Shown: piece by piece, positions 8,258 through 18,293 of the stretch | Position numbering within the stretch: position 1 is the stretch's first letter | Layout: every line of letters starts with the position of its first letter | Assembly (NCBI RefSeq): GCF_900292035.1 | Contig: NZ_OMPO01000002.1 | Location: 186,001-250,000, forward strand | DNA: 64,000 nt | Source: Blastococcus sp. Marseille-P5729 | GTDB lineage: Bacteria; Actinomycetota; Actinomycetes; Mycobacteriales; Antricoccaceae | Reading direction: 5' to 3' | The notes under the pieces: generated by a model | Seen by the model: only the letters and a program-made list of their open reading frames with translations | What the model was told of the DNA's origin: nothing | Database searches by the model: none | Position numbers and translations under genes: made by a program

Positions 8258-8971
8258 CTAGCGGAGGATCCCGCCCAGACCACCCTGGGCGTTGGCGCTC
8301 GGGACCACCGATGCGGCCCACTGCGCGAACGCCGAGGGGTTGCGGCTCTGGGTGTAGATCCGGCCGGGCCCGGCGAAGTCGAAGACGAAGCCCTCACCGG
8401 ACTTCATGGACTGGATGGTCCTGCCCTCGACCGCCCGGCGCATCCGGAACTGGATGTTCAGGTCGTAGGCGACGACGTGCCCGGTATCGATGACGACCTG
8501 CTCGCCGGGCTGCAGGTCGACGACGTCGATCGCGCCGAACACGCTCAGTACCGCCTGGCCCTGCCCTGAGCACTGCAGGCCGAAGCCGCCCTCGCCGCCG
8601 AACAGCGAGGCCCGCCCGCCCCACTTGGTGTCGATCTCGGTGCCGTAGGAGTTGGCCATCCAGTTGCCGCGGGCAATGTAGTACGGGCGGTTTGGCTGGA
8701 CGTCGATCACCATCATGTCGCCGGGCAGGACGCCTGCGATGTCCAGCCAGCCGCCCTGCGCGGGGGCTGTGTAGGTGGTGACGAAGAACGACTCGCCGGC
8801 CAGCAGCGAGCGCTTGATACCGCTCATCACGCCGCCGGAAGACTGCGACTGCAGCTGCATTCCGGGGCTGTGCATGGCCATCGCGCCACTCTCGACGCGG
8901 ACCGGTTCGTTCGGCGCGAGGTGTAGCCGCGCCATGGTGAAGGAGGGGTTGTGACGAAGCTGAACCTGCAT
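8258..8971 (-). CDS. AIM24 family protein
   Basis: This 237-residue protein is of the AIM24/TIGR00266 family: a beta-rich fold with many glycines, including GGWLDIAGVLPGDMM, GGRASLFGGEGGFGLQCSG and GPGRIYTQSRNP. The family is named after a mitochondrial biogenesis factor; its bacterial role is not established, though members occur near stress genes. No signal peptide is visible. AAGGGAG lies 6 bases before the ATG. It is 11 bases downstream of pyruvate carboxylase on the same strand, so cotranscription is likely. Confidence 0.82.
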   Translation of the reverse strand: MQVQLRHNPSFTMARLHLAPNEPVRVESGAMAMHSPGMQLQSQSSGGVMSGIKRSLLAGESFFVTTYTAPAQGGWLDIAGVLPGDMMVIDVQPNRPYYIARGNWMANSYGTEIDTKWGGRASLFGGEGGFGLQCSGQGQAVLSVFGAIDVVDLQPGEQVVIDTGHVVAYDLNIQFRMRRAVEGRTIQSMKSGEGFVFDFAGPGRIYTQSRNPSAFAQWAASVVPSANAQGGLGGILR

Positions 8972-8982
8972 GATGTGCTCCC

Positions 8983-11900
8983 TTACTGAGCGATCACGAG
9001 TACGAGGTCGCCGCCTTCGACCTGTGCGGTTCCGCTGAGGGCCACCCGCTTGACCTGGCCTGCGACGGGAGCTGTGATAGACGCTTCCATCTTCATCGCC
9101 TCGATGGTCGCGACCGTCTGTCCCAGCTCGATCTCATCACCCTCTGTAACGACGACCGACACCGCCCCTGCGAACGGCGCCGCCACCTGCCCCGGTTCGG
9201 ACTTGTCGGCCTTCTCCTGGGCCGGGACGTCGCTGGCGACCTGCCGGTCTCGCACGCTGACCGGCCGAAGCTGACCATTGAGGGTGCACATCACGGTGCG
9301 CAGGCCCCGCTCGTCCGCCTGGCTGATCGACTGGACGCCCAGGTGCAGGGTCTTGCCCTCCTCGATGTCGACGGCGTACTCGCTGCCCGGGCTCATCCCG
9401 TAGAGGAAGGCGGTGGTCGGCAGCACGGAGACGTCGCCGTACTTTTCGCGGCTGTCCGCGAACTCTCGGGTCGGCGCGGGAAACAGCAGCCGGTTGAGGG
9501 TGCCTCGGCGATCGTCGTCCAGCCCGCGGCGGTCCTCGTCGGTGAGCTCGGTGTCCTCCGGCTTGCCGGAGCGACCTTCCAGGGCCTTGGTGCGGAACGG
9601 CTCGGGCCAACCACCGGGCGGGTCGCCCAGCTCGCCGTTGAGGAAGCCGATGACCGAGTCGGGCACGTCGTATCCGCCCGGGTTCTCGGCGAAGTCAGCT
9701 GGGTCGGCGCCTACGGCCACCAGGTGCAGTGCCAGGTCGCCCACGACCTTGCTCGACGGGGTCACCTTGACGACATTGCCGAGGATGCCGTTCGCAGCGG
9801 CGTACATGTCCTCGATCTGCTCGAACTTCTCGCCCAGGCCGAGCGCGATCGCCTGCTGGCGAAGGTTGGAGAGCTGACCGCCGGGGATCTCGTGATGGTA
9901 GACCCGGCCGGTCGGCGAGGGAAGCCCGGACTCGAACGGCGCGTACAGCTTGCGCACCGCCTCCCAGTAGGGCTCGAGGTCGCTGACTGCCTGCAGGTCG
10001 AGGCCCGACTCGCGCGCTGAGTGGTTCGTCGCGGCGACCAGGGCCGACAGCGAGGGCTGGCTGGTGGTGCCCGACATCGAGGCGGTCGCCGCATCGACGG
10101 CGGCCACGCCGGCGTCGATCGCGGCCAGGAGGGTCGCCAGCTGGCCACCGGCGGTGTCGTGGGTGTGCAGGTGCACCGGGACGTCGAAGCGCGCCCGCAG
10201 CGCGCTGACCAGCGTGCGGGCGGCCGGCGCGCGCAGCAGCCCGGCCATGTCCTTGATCGCCAGGACGTGGGCGCCGGCCTCGATGATCTGCTCGGCGAGC
10301 CGCAGGTAGTAGTCGAGGGTGTAGAGCCGCTCACCTGGGTCGCTCAGGTCCCCGGTGTAGCACAGCGCCACCTCGGCGATGCTCATCCCGGTCTCGTGGA
10401 CGGCGTCGATGGCCGGGCGCATCTGCGAGACGTCGTTGAGCGCGTCGAAGATGCGGAACACGTCGATGCCGGTGGCTGCCGCCTCCTGCACGAACGCGTT
10501 CGTGACCTCGGTGGGGTACGGCGTGTAGCCGACGGTGTTGCGCCCGCGCAGCAGCATCTGGAGGCAGATGTTGGGCACCGCCTCGCGCAGCTTGGCGAGC
10601 CGGTCCCAGGGGTCCTCGCTCAAGAAGCGCAGCGCGACGTCGTAGGTCGCTCCGCCCCACGCCTCGAGGCTCCACAGCTGCGGGGTCATGCGGGCGGCGT
10701 GCCCGGCGACCGCGATGAGGTCGCGGGTACGCACCCGGGTGGCCAGCAGCGACTGGTGGGCGTCACGGAAGGTGGTGTCGGTGACGGCGAACCGATCCCT
10801 GCTGCGCAGGCCGGCAGCGAAGGCCTCGGGGCCAAGCTCGAGCAGCCGGTCACGGGAGCCCGGTGGCGGCGGGGAGCCGAGATCGATGGACGGCAGCTTG
10901 GCCTCCGGCTCGATCTCGATGGGCTGCTCGCCGTGCGGCTTGTTGACCGTCACGTCGGCCAGGTAGTTCAACAGTTTGGTGCCGCGGTCGGCGGACGATC
11001 GTGCGGTCAGCAGCCGAGGGTGCTGCTCGATGAAGCTGGTCGAGAGCCTGCCCTGCCGGAAGTCCGGGTCGGCCAGGACCGCCTGCAGGAACGGAATGTT
11101 GGTCGCGACGCCGCGAATCCGGAACTCGGCGACCGCGCGGGCCGCGCGGTCGACGGCGTCGGTGAAGGTGCGGCCGCGGCAGGTCAGCTTGGTCAGCATG
11201 GAGTCGAAGTGCGCGCTGACCTCGGCGCCGGTGTACGTCGTCCCGCCGTCCAGCCGGACGCCGGCGCCCCCGGGCGAGCGGTAGGTCGTGATGATGCCGG
11301 TATCGGGGCGGAACCCGTTGGCGGGGTCCTCGGTGGTGATGCGGCACTGCAGCGCTGCGCCCCGGATCCGTACGCCGTCCTGGCTCAGGCCGAGGTCGTC
11401 GAGGGTCGCGCCGGCCGCGATGCGGATCTGGGAGCGGACGAGGTCGACGTCCGTCACCTCCTCGGTGACGGTGTGCTCCACCTGGATGCGCGGGTTCATC
11501 TCGATGAACACGTAGTTGCCGTCGGGATCGACGAGGAACTCGACGGTGCCGGCGTTCTTGTACTCGATCTCCTGGGCGAAGCGGACGGCGTCCGCGCAGA
11601 TCCGCTCGCGCAGCTCGGGGTCGAGGTTGGGTGCAGGGGCGATCTCGACGACCTTTTGGTGGCGGCGCTGAACAGAGCAGTCGCGCTCGAACAGATGGAT
11701 GACGTTGCCGGCGCCGTCCGCGAGGATCTGCACCTCGATGTGCCGCGGGTCGACCACGGCCTGCTCGATGAAGACCGTAGGGTCGCCGAAGGCGGCCTCG
11801 GCCTCGCGCATGCAGGTCTCGATCGCCTCGCGCAGCTCGCCCTCGCGGTCGACACGGCGCATGCCGCGGCCACCGCCGCCGGCGACCGCCTTCACGAACA

Positions 11901-12411
11901 GCGGGAAGGGCAGCTCGTCAGCAGCCGCGAGGAGCTGCTCGACGTCCCTCGACGGCGGGATCGACTGCAGCGTCGGTACTCCGGCCTTCTTGGCCGCAGC
12001 GATCGCCCGCGCCTTGTTGCCGGTGAGGGTGAGCACTTCGGCGCTCGGGCCGATGAAGGTGATGCCGGCGTCCTCGCAGGCCTCGGCCAGCGCCGGGTTC
12101 TCGCTCAGGAACCCGTAGCCGGGATAGATCGCATCGACACCGGCACGCACCGCGGTCTGCACGATGAGCTCGGGATCGAGGTACGCACGGACGGGGCGCC
12201 CCCGCTCGCCGATCTCGTACGCCTCGTCGGCCTTGAGCCGATGCTCGGAGTTGCGGTCCTCGTAGGGGAACACCGCCACGGTGCCGGCTCCGAGCTCATA
12301 GGCGGCGCGGAAGGCGCGGATCGCGATCTCGCCGCGGTTGGCCACGAGGACCTTGGAGAACATCCGGCTGTCGTCGGTGTCCTGACCCGGCTCTGACACG
12401 TGATGGTCCAT
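8983..12411 (-). CDS. pyc: Pyruvate carboxylase
   Basis: This 1142-residue single-chain biotin enzyme forms oxaloacetate from pyruvate, bicarbonate and ATP. Domains in order are biotin carboxylase (from FSKVLVANRGEIAIRAF, with the GGGGRGMR ATP loop near 193), carboxyltransferase (from TDTTFRDAHQSLLATR near 555) and a C-terminal biotinyl domain with the biotin lysine in EAMKMEAS. Length is normal for the family. I keep the ATG at 12411, which has AAGGCAG upstream, rather than the MFSKV start 16 codons later. The MxHH start is also kept in a decayed second copy at 22241. An annotation tool may choose the internal start. Confidence 0.95.
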   Translation of the reverse strand: MDHHVSEPGQDTDDSRMFSKVLVANRGEIAIRAFRAAYELGAGTVAVFPYEDRNSEHRLKADEAYEIGERGRPVRAYLDPELIVQTAVRAGVDAIYPGYGFLSENPALAEACEDAGITFIGPSAEVLTLTGNKARAIAAAKKAGVPTLQSIPPSRDVEQLLAAADELPFPLFVKAVAGGGGRGMRRVDREGELREAIETCMREAEAAFGDPTVFIEQAVVDPRHIEVQILADGAGNVIHLFERDCSVQRRHQKVVEIAPAPNLDPELRERICADAVRFAQEIEYKNAGTVEFLVDPDGNYVFIEMNPRIQVEHTVTEEVTDVDLVRSQIRIAAGATLDDLGLSQDGVRIRGAALQCRITTEDPANGFRPDTGIITTYRSPGGAGVRLDGGTTYTGAEVSAHFDSMLTKLTCRGRTFTDAVDRAARAVAEFRIRGVATNIPFLQAVLADPDFRQGRLSTSFIEQHPRLLTARSSADRGTKLLNYLADVTVNKPHGEQPIEIEPEAKLPSIDLGSPPPPGSRDRLLELGPEAFAAGLRSRDRFAVTDTTFRDAHQSLLATRVRTRDLIAVAGHAARMTPQLWSLEAWGGATYDVALRFLSEDPWDRLAKLREAVPNICLQMLLRGRNTVGYTPYPTEVTNAFVQEAAATGIDVFRIFDALNDVSQMRPAIDAVHETGMSIAEVALCYTGDLSDPGERLYTLDYYLRLAEQIIEAGAHVLAIKDMAGLLRAPAARTLVSALRARFDVPVHLHTHDTAGGQLATLLAAIDAGVAAVDAATASMSGTTSQPSLSALVAATNHSARESGLDLQAVSDLEPYWEAVRKLYAPFESGLPSPTGRVYHHEIPGGQLSNLRQQAIALGLGEKFEQIEDMYAAANGILGNVVKVTPSSKVVGDLALHLVAVGADPADFAENPGGYDVPDSVIGFLNGELGDPPGGWPEPFRTKALEGRSGKPEDTELTDEDRRGLDDDRRGTLNRLLFPAPTREFADSREKYGDVSVLPTTAFLYGMSPGSEYAVDIEEGKTLHLGVQSISQADERGLRTVMCTLNGQLRPVSVRDRQVASDVPAQEKADKSEPGQVAAPFAGAVSVVVTEGDEIELGQTVATIEAMKMEASITAPVAGQVKRVALSGTAQVEGGDLVLVIAQ

Positions 12412-12623
12412 CGGTGCATCTGCCTTCGATCATGGCGCGGTGGCGCCGTTCGAGCGTTGCTGCGCGGATAGCGCGTTCGCGTGAACCTATCAGCGGCTCG
12501 GGATCCCGGTCTCGCTCATCTCAGCGCGTGGACTCCGGCGTTCTCGGCGCCGGCGGCTGAGATCGGGCCGCCACCATACGAGCCCGTCTGGCCCGGGCCG
12601 GCCCTGCTGGCGCGCTCGGTCGG

Positions 12624-13532
12624 CTACCAGGTCACCTCATGGCACTGGGGAGTGCGCCCGGTCTCGGTTTGCAGGGTCGTGTGCTGCACGGCGAAGCGGT
12701 CGCGGAGCACTTCCTGGGCGTTCATGAGGACCCGTTGCGAGTCGGCGGCCTCGCCGACGACCAGATGTGCGGTGGCGACGTTCATCCCCGAGGTCAGCGT
12801 CCACACGTGCAGATCGTGGACCTCGCTAACGCCGTGGATCTCCTCGAGGTGGCGGACGACGTCCGCCAGCCGTAGTTCCTTCGGTGCGTGCTGGCCCAGC
12901 ACGTGCAGCACCTGCCTGCCGAGAGCCACCGCGCGGACGGCGACGAACGCGCCGATGGCAAGCGCGATCGCAGTGTCCCACGCCGCGTTGCCGGTGGCCG
13001 CCACCAGGACGCTGGCGGCGATCACTCCGACGCTTCCGGCGGCGTCGGCGACGACCTCGTAGTACGCGCCCTTGACGTTGATCGACTCGCTGGCGCCCGC
13101 ACGCAGCAGGATCATCGAAACGATGTTGACAGCGAGCCCGAGCGCACCGACGGCCAGCATGGTCGAGGTCTGGACGTCGGGCGCCGAGCCGATCCGCCCG
13201 ATCGCCTCGATCACGACGTACGCCGACACGCCGAGCATGATCAGCACGGTGAGGCCGGAGGCGAAGACCTCGGCGCGGTACGAGCCATAGGACCGATGCC
13301 CAGTGCGGTCGGCTCGAGTGGCGATCTGGGTGGCGACGAGGGCGGCGCCGAGCGCAACGACGTCGGCGGCCATGTGTCCGGCGTCCGAGATCAACGCCAG
13401 CGAGCCCGAGATCAGGCCGGCCGCGAGCTCGACGACGAAGAACACCCCGACCACGGCGAAGGCGATCGCCAGCCGCCACCGGTGCTTGGCCCCAGCGTGA
13501 CCGACTGCTGGGTGCCCGTGCCCACTTCCCAC
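12624..13532 (-). CDS. Cation diffusion facilitator (zinc/cobalt-type efflux), copy 1
   Basis: This 302-residue CDF/ZnT exporter has a His-rich start ([14 protein letters not shown]), six membrane segments and a cytosolic C-terminal domain ([19 protein letters not shown]). The metal site in helix 2 is [10 protein letters not shown]; in helix 5 it is YYEVVAD, where Glu stands in place of the His often seen. It would move divalent metal out in exchange for protons. The GTG start has AGGGGG upstream. A motif shared with the second CDF gene lies 37 bases before the start. It sits 212 bases downstream of the pyc start region on the same strand. Confidence 0.85.
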   Translation of the reverse strand: MGSGHGHPAVGHAGAKHRWRLAIAFAVVGVFFVVELAAGLISGSLALISDAGHMAADVVALGAALVATQIATRADRTGHRSYGSYRAEVFASGLTVLIMLGVSAYVVIEAIGRIGSAPDVQTSTMLAVGALGLAVNIVSMILLRAGASESINVKGAYYEVVADAAGSVGVIAASVLVAATGNAAWDTAIALAIGAFVAVRAVALGRQVLHVLGQHAPKELRLADVVRHLEEIHGVSEVHDLHVWTLTSGMNVATAHLVVGEAADSQRVLMNAQEVLRDRFAVQHTTLQTETGRTPQCHEVTW

Positions 13533-13568
13533 CGCTACCCCCTACAAGGTCAAAATCATTATCGCATG

Positions 13569-13582
13569 CGCATGTGTGCATG
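13569..13582 (-). promoter_or_regulatory. Conserved operator-like motif upstream of CDF copy 1
   Basis: The 14-mer CGCATGTGTGCATG (plus strand) lies 37 bases before the CDF start. The same 14-mer with one change lies 40 bases before the second CDF gene. A possible -10 (GATAAT on the minus strand) is adjacent. Position, partial dyad and conservation suggest a metal-responsive repressor site, for example of the ArsR/SmtB type; the protein that binds is unknown. Confidence 0.5.
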
Positions 13583-13625
13583 TATACCGTTCGACGCGAC
13601 CTCGGCTTCGGCCTACTCTGGAGTT

Positions 13626-15036
13626 GTGGCTTCCAATACCGACGATGGCCGGGCCGAGTTGATCCGACAGATCGAGGCGGCGACGGCGGCCGGGGCCGAT
13701 ACCGGCTTCCTGCGCCACCTGCTGGGCGCCGTCGCGCGAAGCAGTAGCCCCAGGCTCGAAAACGCCATGCCATCGCGACCGGAGCTCAGGCGGCAGCGAC
13801 TCGATCGTCCGGTGATCATGCGGGTACGGGTCGACATCGACCACGCGCACCCACCCGTCTGGCGACGCATCGACCTTCGATCGGACCTGCACCTGGACGC
13901 CGTACACCGTGTCCTGCAGGCGGCCTTCGCGTGGGACGACTATCACTTGCACCGATTCTCGCTGGGTGGCGGCCCCTTCGACCGCGCCAGCCAGGTCTTT
14001 CTATGCCCATTCGACGTCGAGGAAGCCGACCTCGGCGACGCCGGCGACGTTCCGGCCGGCGAGGTGCGCCTCGACGAGACGATGCAACAGTCCGGCGATC
14101 GGCTGCACTACGTCTATGACTACGGCGACGGCTGGGAGCTGACCATCCGGCTGGAGGAGACCCATCCCGCCACGCCTGAAGCGCCACCCGCCGTGGCCGT
14201 TGCCGGACGGCGAGCCGCCCCACCCGAGGACTCGCGCGGTTGGTGGGAGGACGAGGATGCCCATCTGGAGATGGGCTACGACCCGGACCGGTTCGACCTC
14301 GACGAGATCAACGAGGCCCTGCAGGCACCGCACTTCACCCTCACAGGAGTCGTGGACCAGCGGCTCATCGATCTCGCGTATCGCCTGCGGAGCACGGCGG
14401 TCGGAGTGGACCTGGAGCGGCGGGTGCAGATGCTCGCCTCAGCCGAGCGCGGGATCTCGCGGAACGACAAGGCCGTGGCGCTCGCCGGCTTTCAGTGGTT
14501 CTTGGACCGCGCAGCCGGCGACGGCATCGCGCTGACCGCTGCCGGATACCTCAAGCCCGCCGACGTCGAAGCCGCCTCCGCGGTGGTCCCCTCGATGGCC
14601 TCCTGGATCGGCAAGCACAACCGGGAGATCGACAGCTACCCGCTGTTGGCGTTTCGGGAATCACTGGTCCCGTTGGGACTCTTGCGCAAGCGCAAGGGAA
14701 CCTTGCAGCTCACCCGCGCCGGGGCAGCCGCACGTCGCGATCCTGACGTCCTGTGGGCGCACCTCGCCGAGCGGCTCGTGCCTCGCGAACCCGGCGGCTT
14801 CGCCACCCAGGCGACGCTGCTGGTGCTCGCCCATGCCGCAACCTCGGCCGGTGAGCCACTGGCTGTCGACGACATCATCACGGCCCTTTCCGAGCTCGGC
14901 TGGCGGTTCTCGGACGGGCGGTCAGTCGACTATCGCGCCCTAACGGGTAACAACGTGCTCGCCGCGCTGCGGAATGTGGGCCTTTCGCTGCCCGACCGGG
15001 ATCACGACCTCGTCACTCCTGCGGCCGCGGCGCTCG
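13626..15036 (+). CDS. Plasmid pRiA4b ORF-3-like protein with no stop of its own
   Basis: About 470 codons starting at a GTG (CTGGAG 5 bases upstream) encode a protein of the pRiA4b ORF-3 / IS1096 TnpR-like family. The core segment includes [31 protein letters not shown] and [15 protein letters not shown], followed by a long helical C-terminal region. Function is unknown; relatives often travel with mobile DNA. The family-like sequence ends near [15 protein letters not shown], where it meets a fur remnant in another frame. The pRiA4b frame has no stop there: it stays open through the katA start to 16826, so a read-through fusion is possible on paper. I end it at the junction. Confidence 0.6.
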
Positions 15037-15225
15037 CGCTTCGAGCTGAACCGTCACGACAATCATCATCACTATGTGTGCCGCACCTGCGGGCGCATCG
15101 AGGACGTGCCGTGCCCCGTCGGGGCACCGCCCTGCCTGGAGCCCGATCCGGCTCTCGGCTTTGCCACCGAGGCGGCAGACGTCACCTACAAGGGCCAGTG
15201 CCGGGAGTGCCGGCCCGCCCCCTGA
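15037..15225 (+). pseudogene. 5'-truncated Fur-family regulator (tail only)
   Basis: The last 62 codons of a Fur/CatR-type repressor remain. [20 protein letters not shown] is the hinge and metal-binding segment, followed by the second Cys pair in [10 protein letters not shown] and a TGA stop. The DNA-binding N-terminal domain is gone, replaced by the end of the pRiA4b-type gene. Fur-type regulators directly upstream of catalase genes are a standard arrangement, so this is probably the former katA repressor. It cannot work as a regulator in this form. Confidence 0.75.
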
Positions 15226-15281
15226 CTCAAGGACGTCGTCCGGCGTCGTTCGCACTGCATTGCCACCACCGAGGAGGAGAA

Positions 15282-16826
15282 ATGGCCGACTACAAGTTCG
15301 ATCCCACCAAGCCATCAACTACCGAGTCAGGCGCACCACGGGAGTCAGATGCGAACTCTCTGAGTCTGGGGCCCAACGGCCCGCTCATGCTCCATGACGT
15401 CGCACTGGTCGAGAAGCTCGCCCGCTTCGACCGCGAGCGAGTTCCGGAGCGTAGCCCGCACGCGAAAGGCTCGGGCGCCTTCGGCGAGTTCGAGGTGACC
15501 CAGGACGTGTCGCAGTACACGAAGGCGAAGTTCCTGCAGCCCGGCGCCACGACGCGGATGCTCGCGCGTTTCTCCACGGTGGCCGGCGAGCTGGGTTCGC
15601 CGGACACCTGGCGTGACGTGCGCGGATTCGCGCTGAAGTTCTACACCGAGGACGGCAACTTCGACCTGGTCGGCAACAACACACCGGTCTTCTTCGTGCG
15701 CGATCCCATGAAGTTTGCCGATTTCATCCGGTCCCAGAAGCGGACGCCCGATTCGGGCCTGCGCAGCAACAACATGCAGTGGGACTTCTGGTCGCTCTCG
15801 CCGGAGTCGGCGCACCAGGTCGCCTATCTCATGGGTGATCGCGGCCTGCCGAAGTCGTGGCGAAACATGAACGGCTACTCCTCCCACACCTACATGTGGG
15901 TCAACGCCGAGGGTGAGCGGTTCTGGGTGAAGTACCACTTCCACACCGACCAGGGCGTGGAGAACCTCACCAACGAGGAGGCCGGTCAGCTCGCCGGCGA
16001 GGACGCCGACTATCACCGCCGCGACCTGTTCGAGGCGATCGAACGCGGCGACTACCCCTCGTGGACCCTGCACGTGCAGGTGATGCCGTACGACGAGGCG
16101 AAGACCTACCGCTTCAACCCCTTCGATCTGACCAAGACCTGGTCCCACAAGGATTACCCGCTGATCGAGGTCGGCCGGTTCACTCTCAAGGAGAATCCGG
16201 TCAATCACTTCGCGCAGATCGAGCAGGCGGCGTTCAGCCCGTCGAACACCGTGCCGGGCACGGGGGTCTCGCCCGACAAGATGCTGCTCAGCCGCGTCTT
16301 CTCCTACCCGGACGCGCAGCGCAACCGCATCGGCACGAACTTCAACCAGCTGCCGGTGAATGCACCCACGGTGCCCGTGAACTCCTACGACAAGGAGGGG
16401 CAGATGCAGTACCACCACACCGGCAACGCGCCGGTGTACGCCCCGAACTCCTACGGACGGGCGTACCAGGACGCCCAGGGCCCGGTGGACAACGGCTGGG
16501 AAAGCGACGGCGAGCTCGTCCGCGCCGCCTACACCCTGCATGAGGAGGACGACGACTTCGGTCAGGCGCACACTCTCGTGCGCGAGGTCTTCTCCGAGGA
16601 GGAGCGCGAGCGTCTCATCGAGACGGTCGTCGGCACGCTGATCCCGGACGTCGAGGAGCCGGTGTTGTCGAACGTCTTCCAGTACTGGCGCAACATCGAC
16701 CAGGAGGTCGGCGAGCGCATCGAGAAGGGCTACCACGAGAAGACGGGGCCGCAGGTTCCCGGCGCCGACCCGATCGATGGACAACCCGACTCGTCGCTAC
16801 CGCAGCAGCACAGCCACGCGGGCTGA
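15282..16826 (+). CDS. katA: Monofunctional haem catalase
   Basis: This 514-residue clade-3-sized catalase splits hydrogen peroxide in the cytosol. The catalytic His lies in [11 protein letters not shown] (about residue 64), the active-site Asn in [14 protein letters not shown], and the proximal haem Tyr in [14 protein letters not shown] (about 345-350). A very strong ribosome site, GAGGAGGAG, precedes the ATG. The region upstream holds only a broken fur tail, so its usual peroxide or iron control may have been lost. A clear terminator hairpin follows 6 bases after the stop. Confidence 0.96.
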   Translation: MADYKFDPTKPSTTESGAPRESDANSLSLGPNGPLMLHDVALVEKLARFDRERVPERSPHAKGSGAFGEFEVTQDVSQYTKAKFLQPGATTRMLARFSTVAGELGSPDTWRDVRGFALKFYTEDGNFDLVGNNTPVFFVRDPMKFADFIRSQKRTPDSGLRSNNMQWDFWSLSPESAHQVAYLMGDRGLPKSWRNMNGYSSHTYMWVNAEGERFWVKYHFHTDQGVENLTNEEAGQLAGEDADYHRRDLFEAIERGDYPSWTLHVQVMPYDEAKTYRFNPFDLTKTWSHKDYPLIEVGRFTLKENPVNHFAQIEQAAFSPSNTVPGTGVSPDKMLLSRVFSYPDAQRNRIGTNFNQLPVNAPTVPVNSYDKEGQMQYHHTGNAPVYAPNSYGRAYQDAQGPVDNGWESDGELVRAAYTLHEEDDDFGQAHTLVREVFSEEERERLIETVVGTLIPDVEEPVLSNVFQYWRNIDQEVGERIEKGYHEKTGPQVPGADPIDGQPDSSLPQQHSHAG

Positions 16827-16832
16827 GGCTCT

Positions 16833-16871
16833 GGATGCTGCCTCTCGGTATCCGGCCGAGAGGCAGCATCC
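16833..16871 (+). terminator. katA terminator hairpin
   Basis: A perfect 16-bp inverted repeat (left arm GGATGCTGCCTCTCGG, right arm its complement) with a 7-base loop starts 6 bases after the katA stop. There is no T-tract, which is common for hairpin terminators in high-GC actinobacteria. Confidence 0.75.
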
Positions 16872-16961
16872 GTGCCCGATAAGCTCGACCGTCTCCCCCA
16901 CGGTTCGTGAGCCCCGCTGCTGCGGCGCTGGGTGAGGCCGGCACCCCGTGGGTCACATCAG

Positions 16962-18092
16962 CTAGTCCTGGGCCTCGCCGAGGCGCGCTTCGGGCGTGAG
17001 CTCGGCGGACAGACCGCCGCCGGTCGCAGCTCGGGCGAGCGCGCGACCCAGCAATGGTGCCTGCTTGAACAGGTTGTGACCGGCCACGAAGAAGACAGAG
17101 CCTGCCTCCCACACGGCCACGCCGTCCTCGCTCCACGGTAGGTCGGTCACCCAGCAGTGAAGGAAGTCGCGCGGCTCCGGGTGGAGACCGGGCAGCGCCC
17201 GTGTGACGTAGTCGCGTGCGCGTTCGTCGAGCGATCGGATCGCTGCGGGGTCGATGAATGTTCCGTCGTCGCGGACGCCGACGGTTTCGCTGAGTCCGAC
17301 GGAGTAACTGCTGTTGCCCGGTAGCGGCGTCGCGTAGACGCCGACTTCGCCGAAGACGCCGCTGCTGTCCTGCAGGCACGCGACTCGGGCCGGGGCGGCG
17401 GCTTTCACATCGAAGGTCAGCCGTACGTGCGCGGCAAGGCGAACCGGCAGCGACAGGCCGACGCTGCGTGCCAGGCGGGCGGTTTCGCGACCGGCGCACA
17501 CGACCACCTTGGAGTAGACAGCCCGGTCGGTGACGCTGCGCACCTCGACCGTCCCATCGGTGCGGGGGTCGATGGAGATCACTTCCCCGGTGGTGACGGC
17601 GTCTCCGAGGGCACCCGCCAGTGCCCTGATCGCGGCGCGGGTGCGGATCGCGCCGCCCGACTCGTCGAGCACCGCTGGCCCCGAGTACCCCGCAAGCAGC
17701 GGCATTCGCTGGGCGACCTCGGCTGCGTCGATCTCGTGCGCTTGCACGCCGCCGACCTGGTCGAGCACCCGCAGCCGCTCCAGGGCGCTGTCTCCGATCG
17801 CCAGGACACCGTCTGATGAGATCAACTCGACGTCGAAGTGGTCGGCCCACTCATCCCATACGCCGCGGCTCTCGCGCGCGAACGCAACGAGTCGTGGGTC
17901 GTCGTGGGCATGCCGGAAGATCCGCGACTCGCCTGCGGACTGACCTGTCCCGGGCAGACCGGCCTCGTACAAGCGCACCGGCACGCCCTGCTCCCGCAGC
18001 GCGTACGCCGTGGACAGGCCGACGATCCCTCCCCCGATCACTGCTACCTCGGGTGATCGCGTCGTGGCGGCGCCGTCGTCAGTTCCTGTCAT
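16962..18092 (-). CDS. FAD-dependent amine oxidase of the sarcosine / N-methyltryptophan oxidase type
   Basis: This 376-residue flavoprotein starts with the Rossmann loop VAVIGGGIVGLSTAYALREQG and has the GQSAGESRIFRHAHDDPRL segment typical of monomeric sarcosine oxidase and SolA. The C-terminal AGHNLFKQAPLLGRALA corresponds to the region near the covalent flavin Cys in that family, but no Cys is seen there, so flavin attachment may be non-covalent. The substrate is probably a secondary amine and is not fixed. GAGGA lies about 7 bases before the chosen ATG. The longer frame upstream has no such site. Confidence 0.75.
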   Translation of the reverse strand: MTGTDDGAATTRSPEVAVIGGGIVGLSTAYALREQGVPVRLYEAGLPGTGQSAGESRIFRHAHDDPRLVAFARESRGVWDEWADHFDVELISSDGVLAIGDSALERLRVLDQVGGVQAHEIDAAEVAQRMPLLAGYSGPAVLDESGGAIRTRAAIRALAGALGDAVTTGEVISIDPRTDGTVEVRSVTDRAVYSKVVVCAGRETARLARSVGLSLPVRLAAHVRLTFDVKAAAPARVACLQDSSGVFGEVGVYATPLPGNSSYSVGLSETVGVRDDGTFIDPAAIRSLDERARDYVTRALPGLHPEPRDFLHCWVTDLPWSEDGVAVWEAGSVFFVAGHNLFKQAPLLGRALARAATGGGLSAELTPEARLGEAQD

Positions 18093-18233
18093 CGCGGTTC
18101 CTCGATCTGTTGGTGATGAGCGGTAGGCCGCAAGAGAAGGGGCCGCTGGCACGAGGTCAGCGGGCTGTGTAAGCCCGAAGTCACCGTGCGCAGCGACCCC
18201 TGCTCTCTGGGCCAATACTCCCAGTTGGCGGTG

Positions 18234-18293
18234 TCAGGCGGGGAGCTTGGGCAACGCGTCGAACCTGACAAGCAGTCCCTTGGTCACACTCAT
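18234..18293 (-). pseudogene. Internally deleted antibiotic-biosynthesis-monooxygenase-like gene
   Basis: A 19-codon reading frame, MSVTKGLLVRFDALPKLPA, starts with an ATGA overlap on the stop of the PfpI gene. The first 15 residues match the usual start of small ABM-domain proteins (GLLVRLEAKPG...), and the last KLPA resembles their common end. It looks like a gene whose middle has been removed in frame. The match is short, so the call is tentative. Confidence 0.4.

Noticed and set aside
10021-12396. A 791-codon open frame on the plus strand opposite pyc
   Set aside because: It is the antisense shadow of a clear pyruvate carboxylase gene; the translation is Arg/Gly/Asp-rich without domain features, as expected in high-GC DNA.
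12888-13625. Upstream extension of the pRiA4b frame across the CDF gene
   Set aside because: This part is antisense to the CDF coding sequence; a GTG with a ribosome site at 13626 is a better start.
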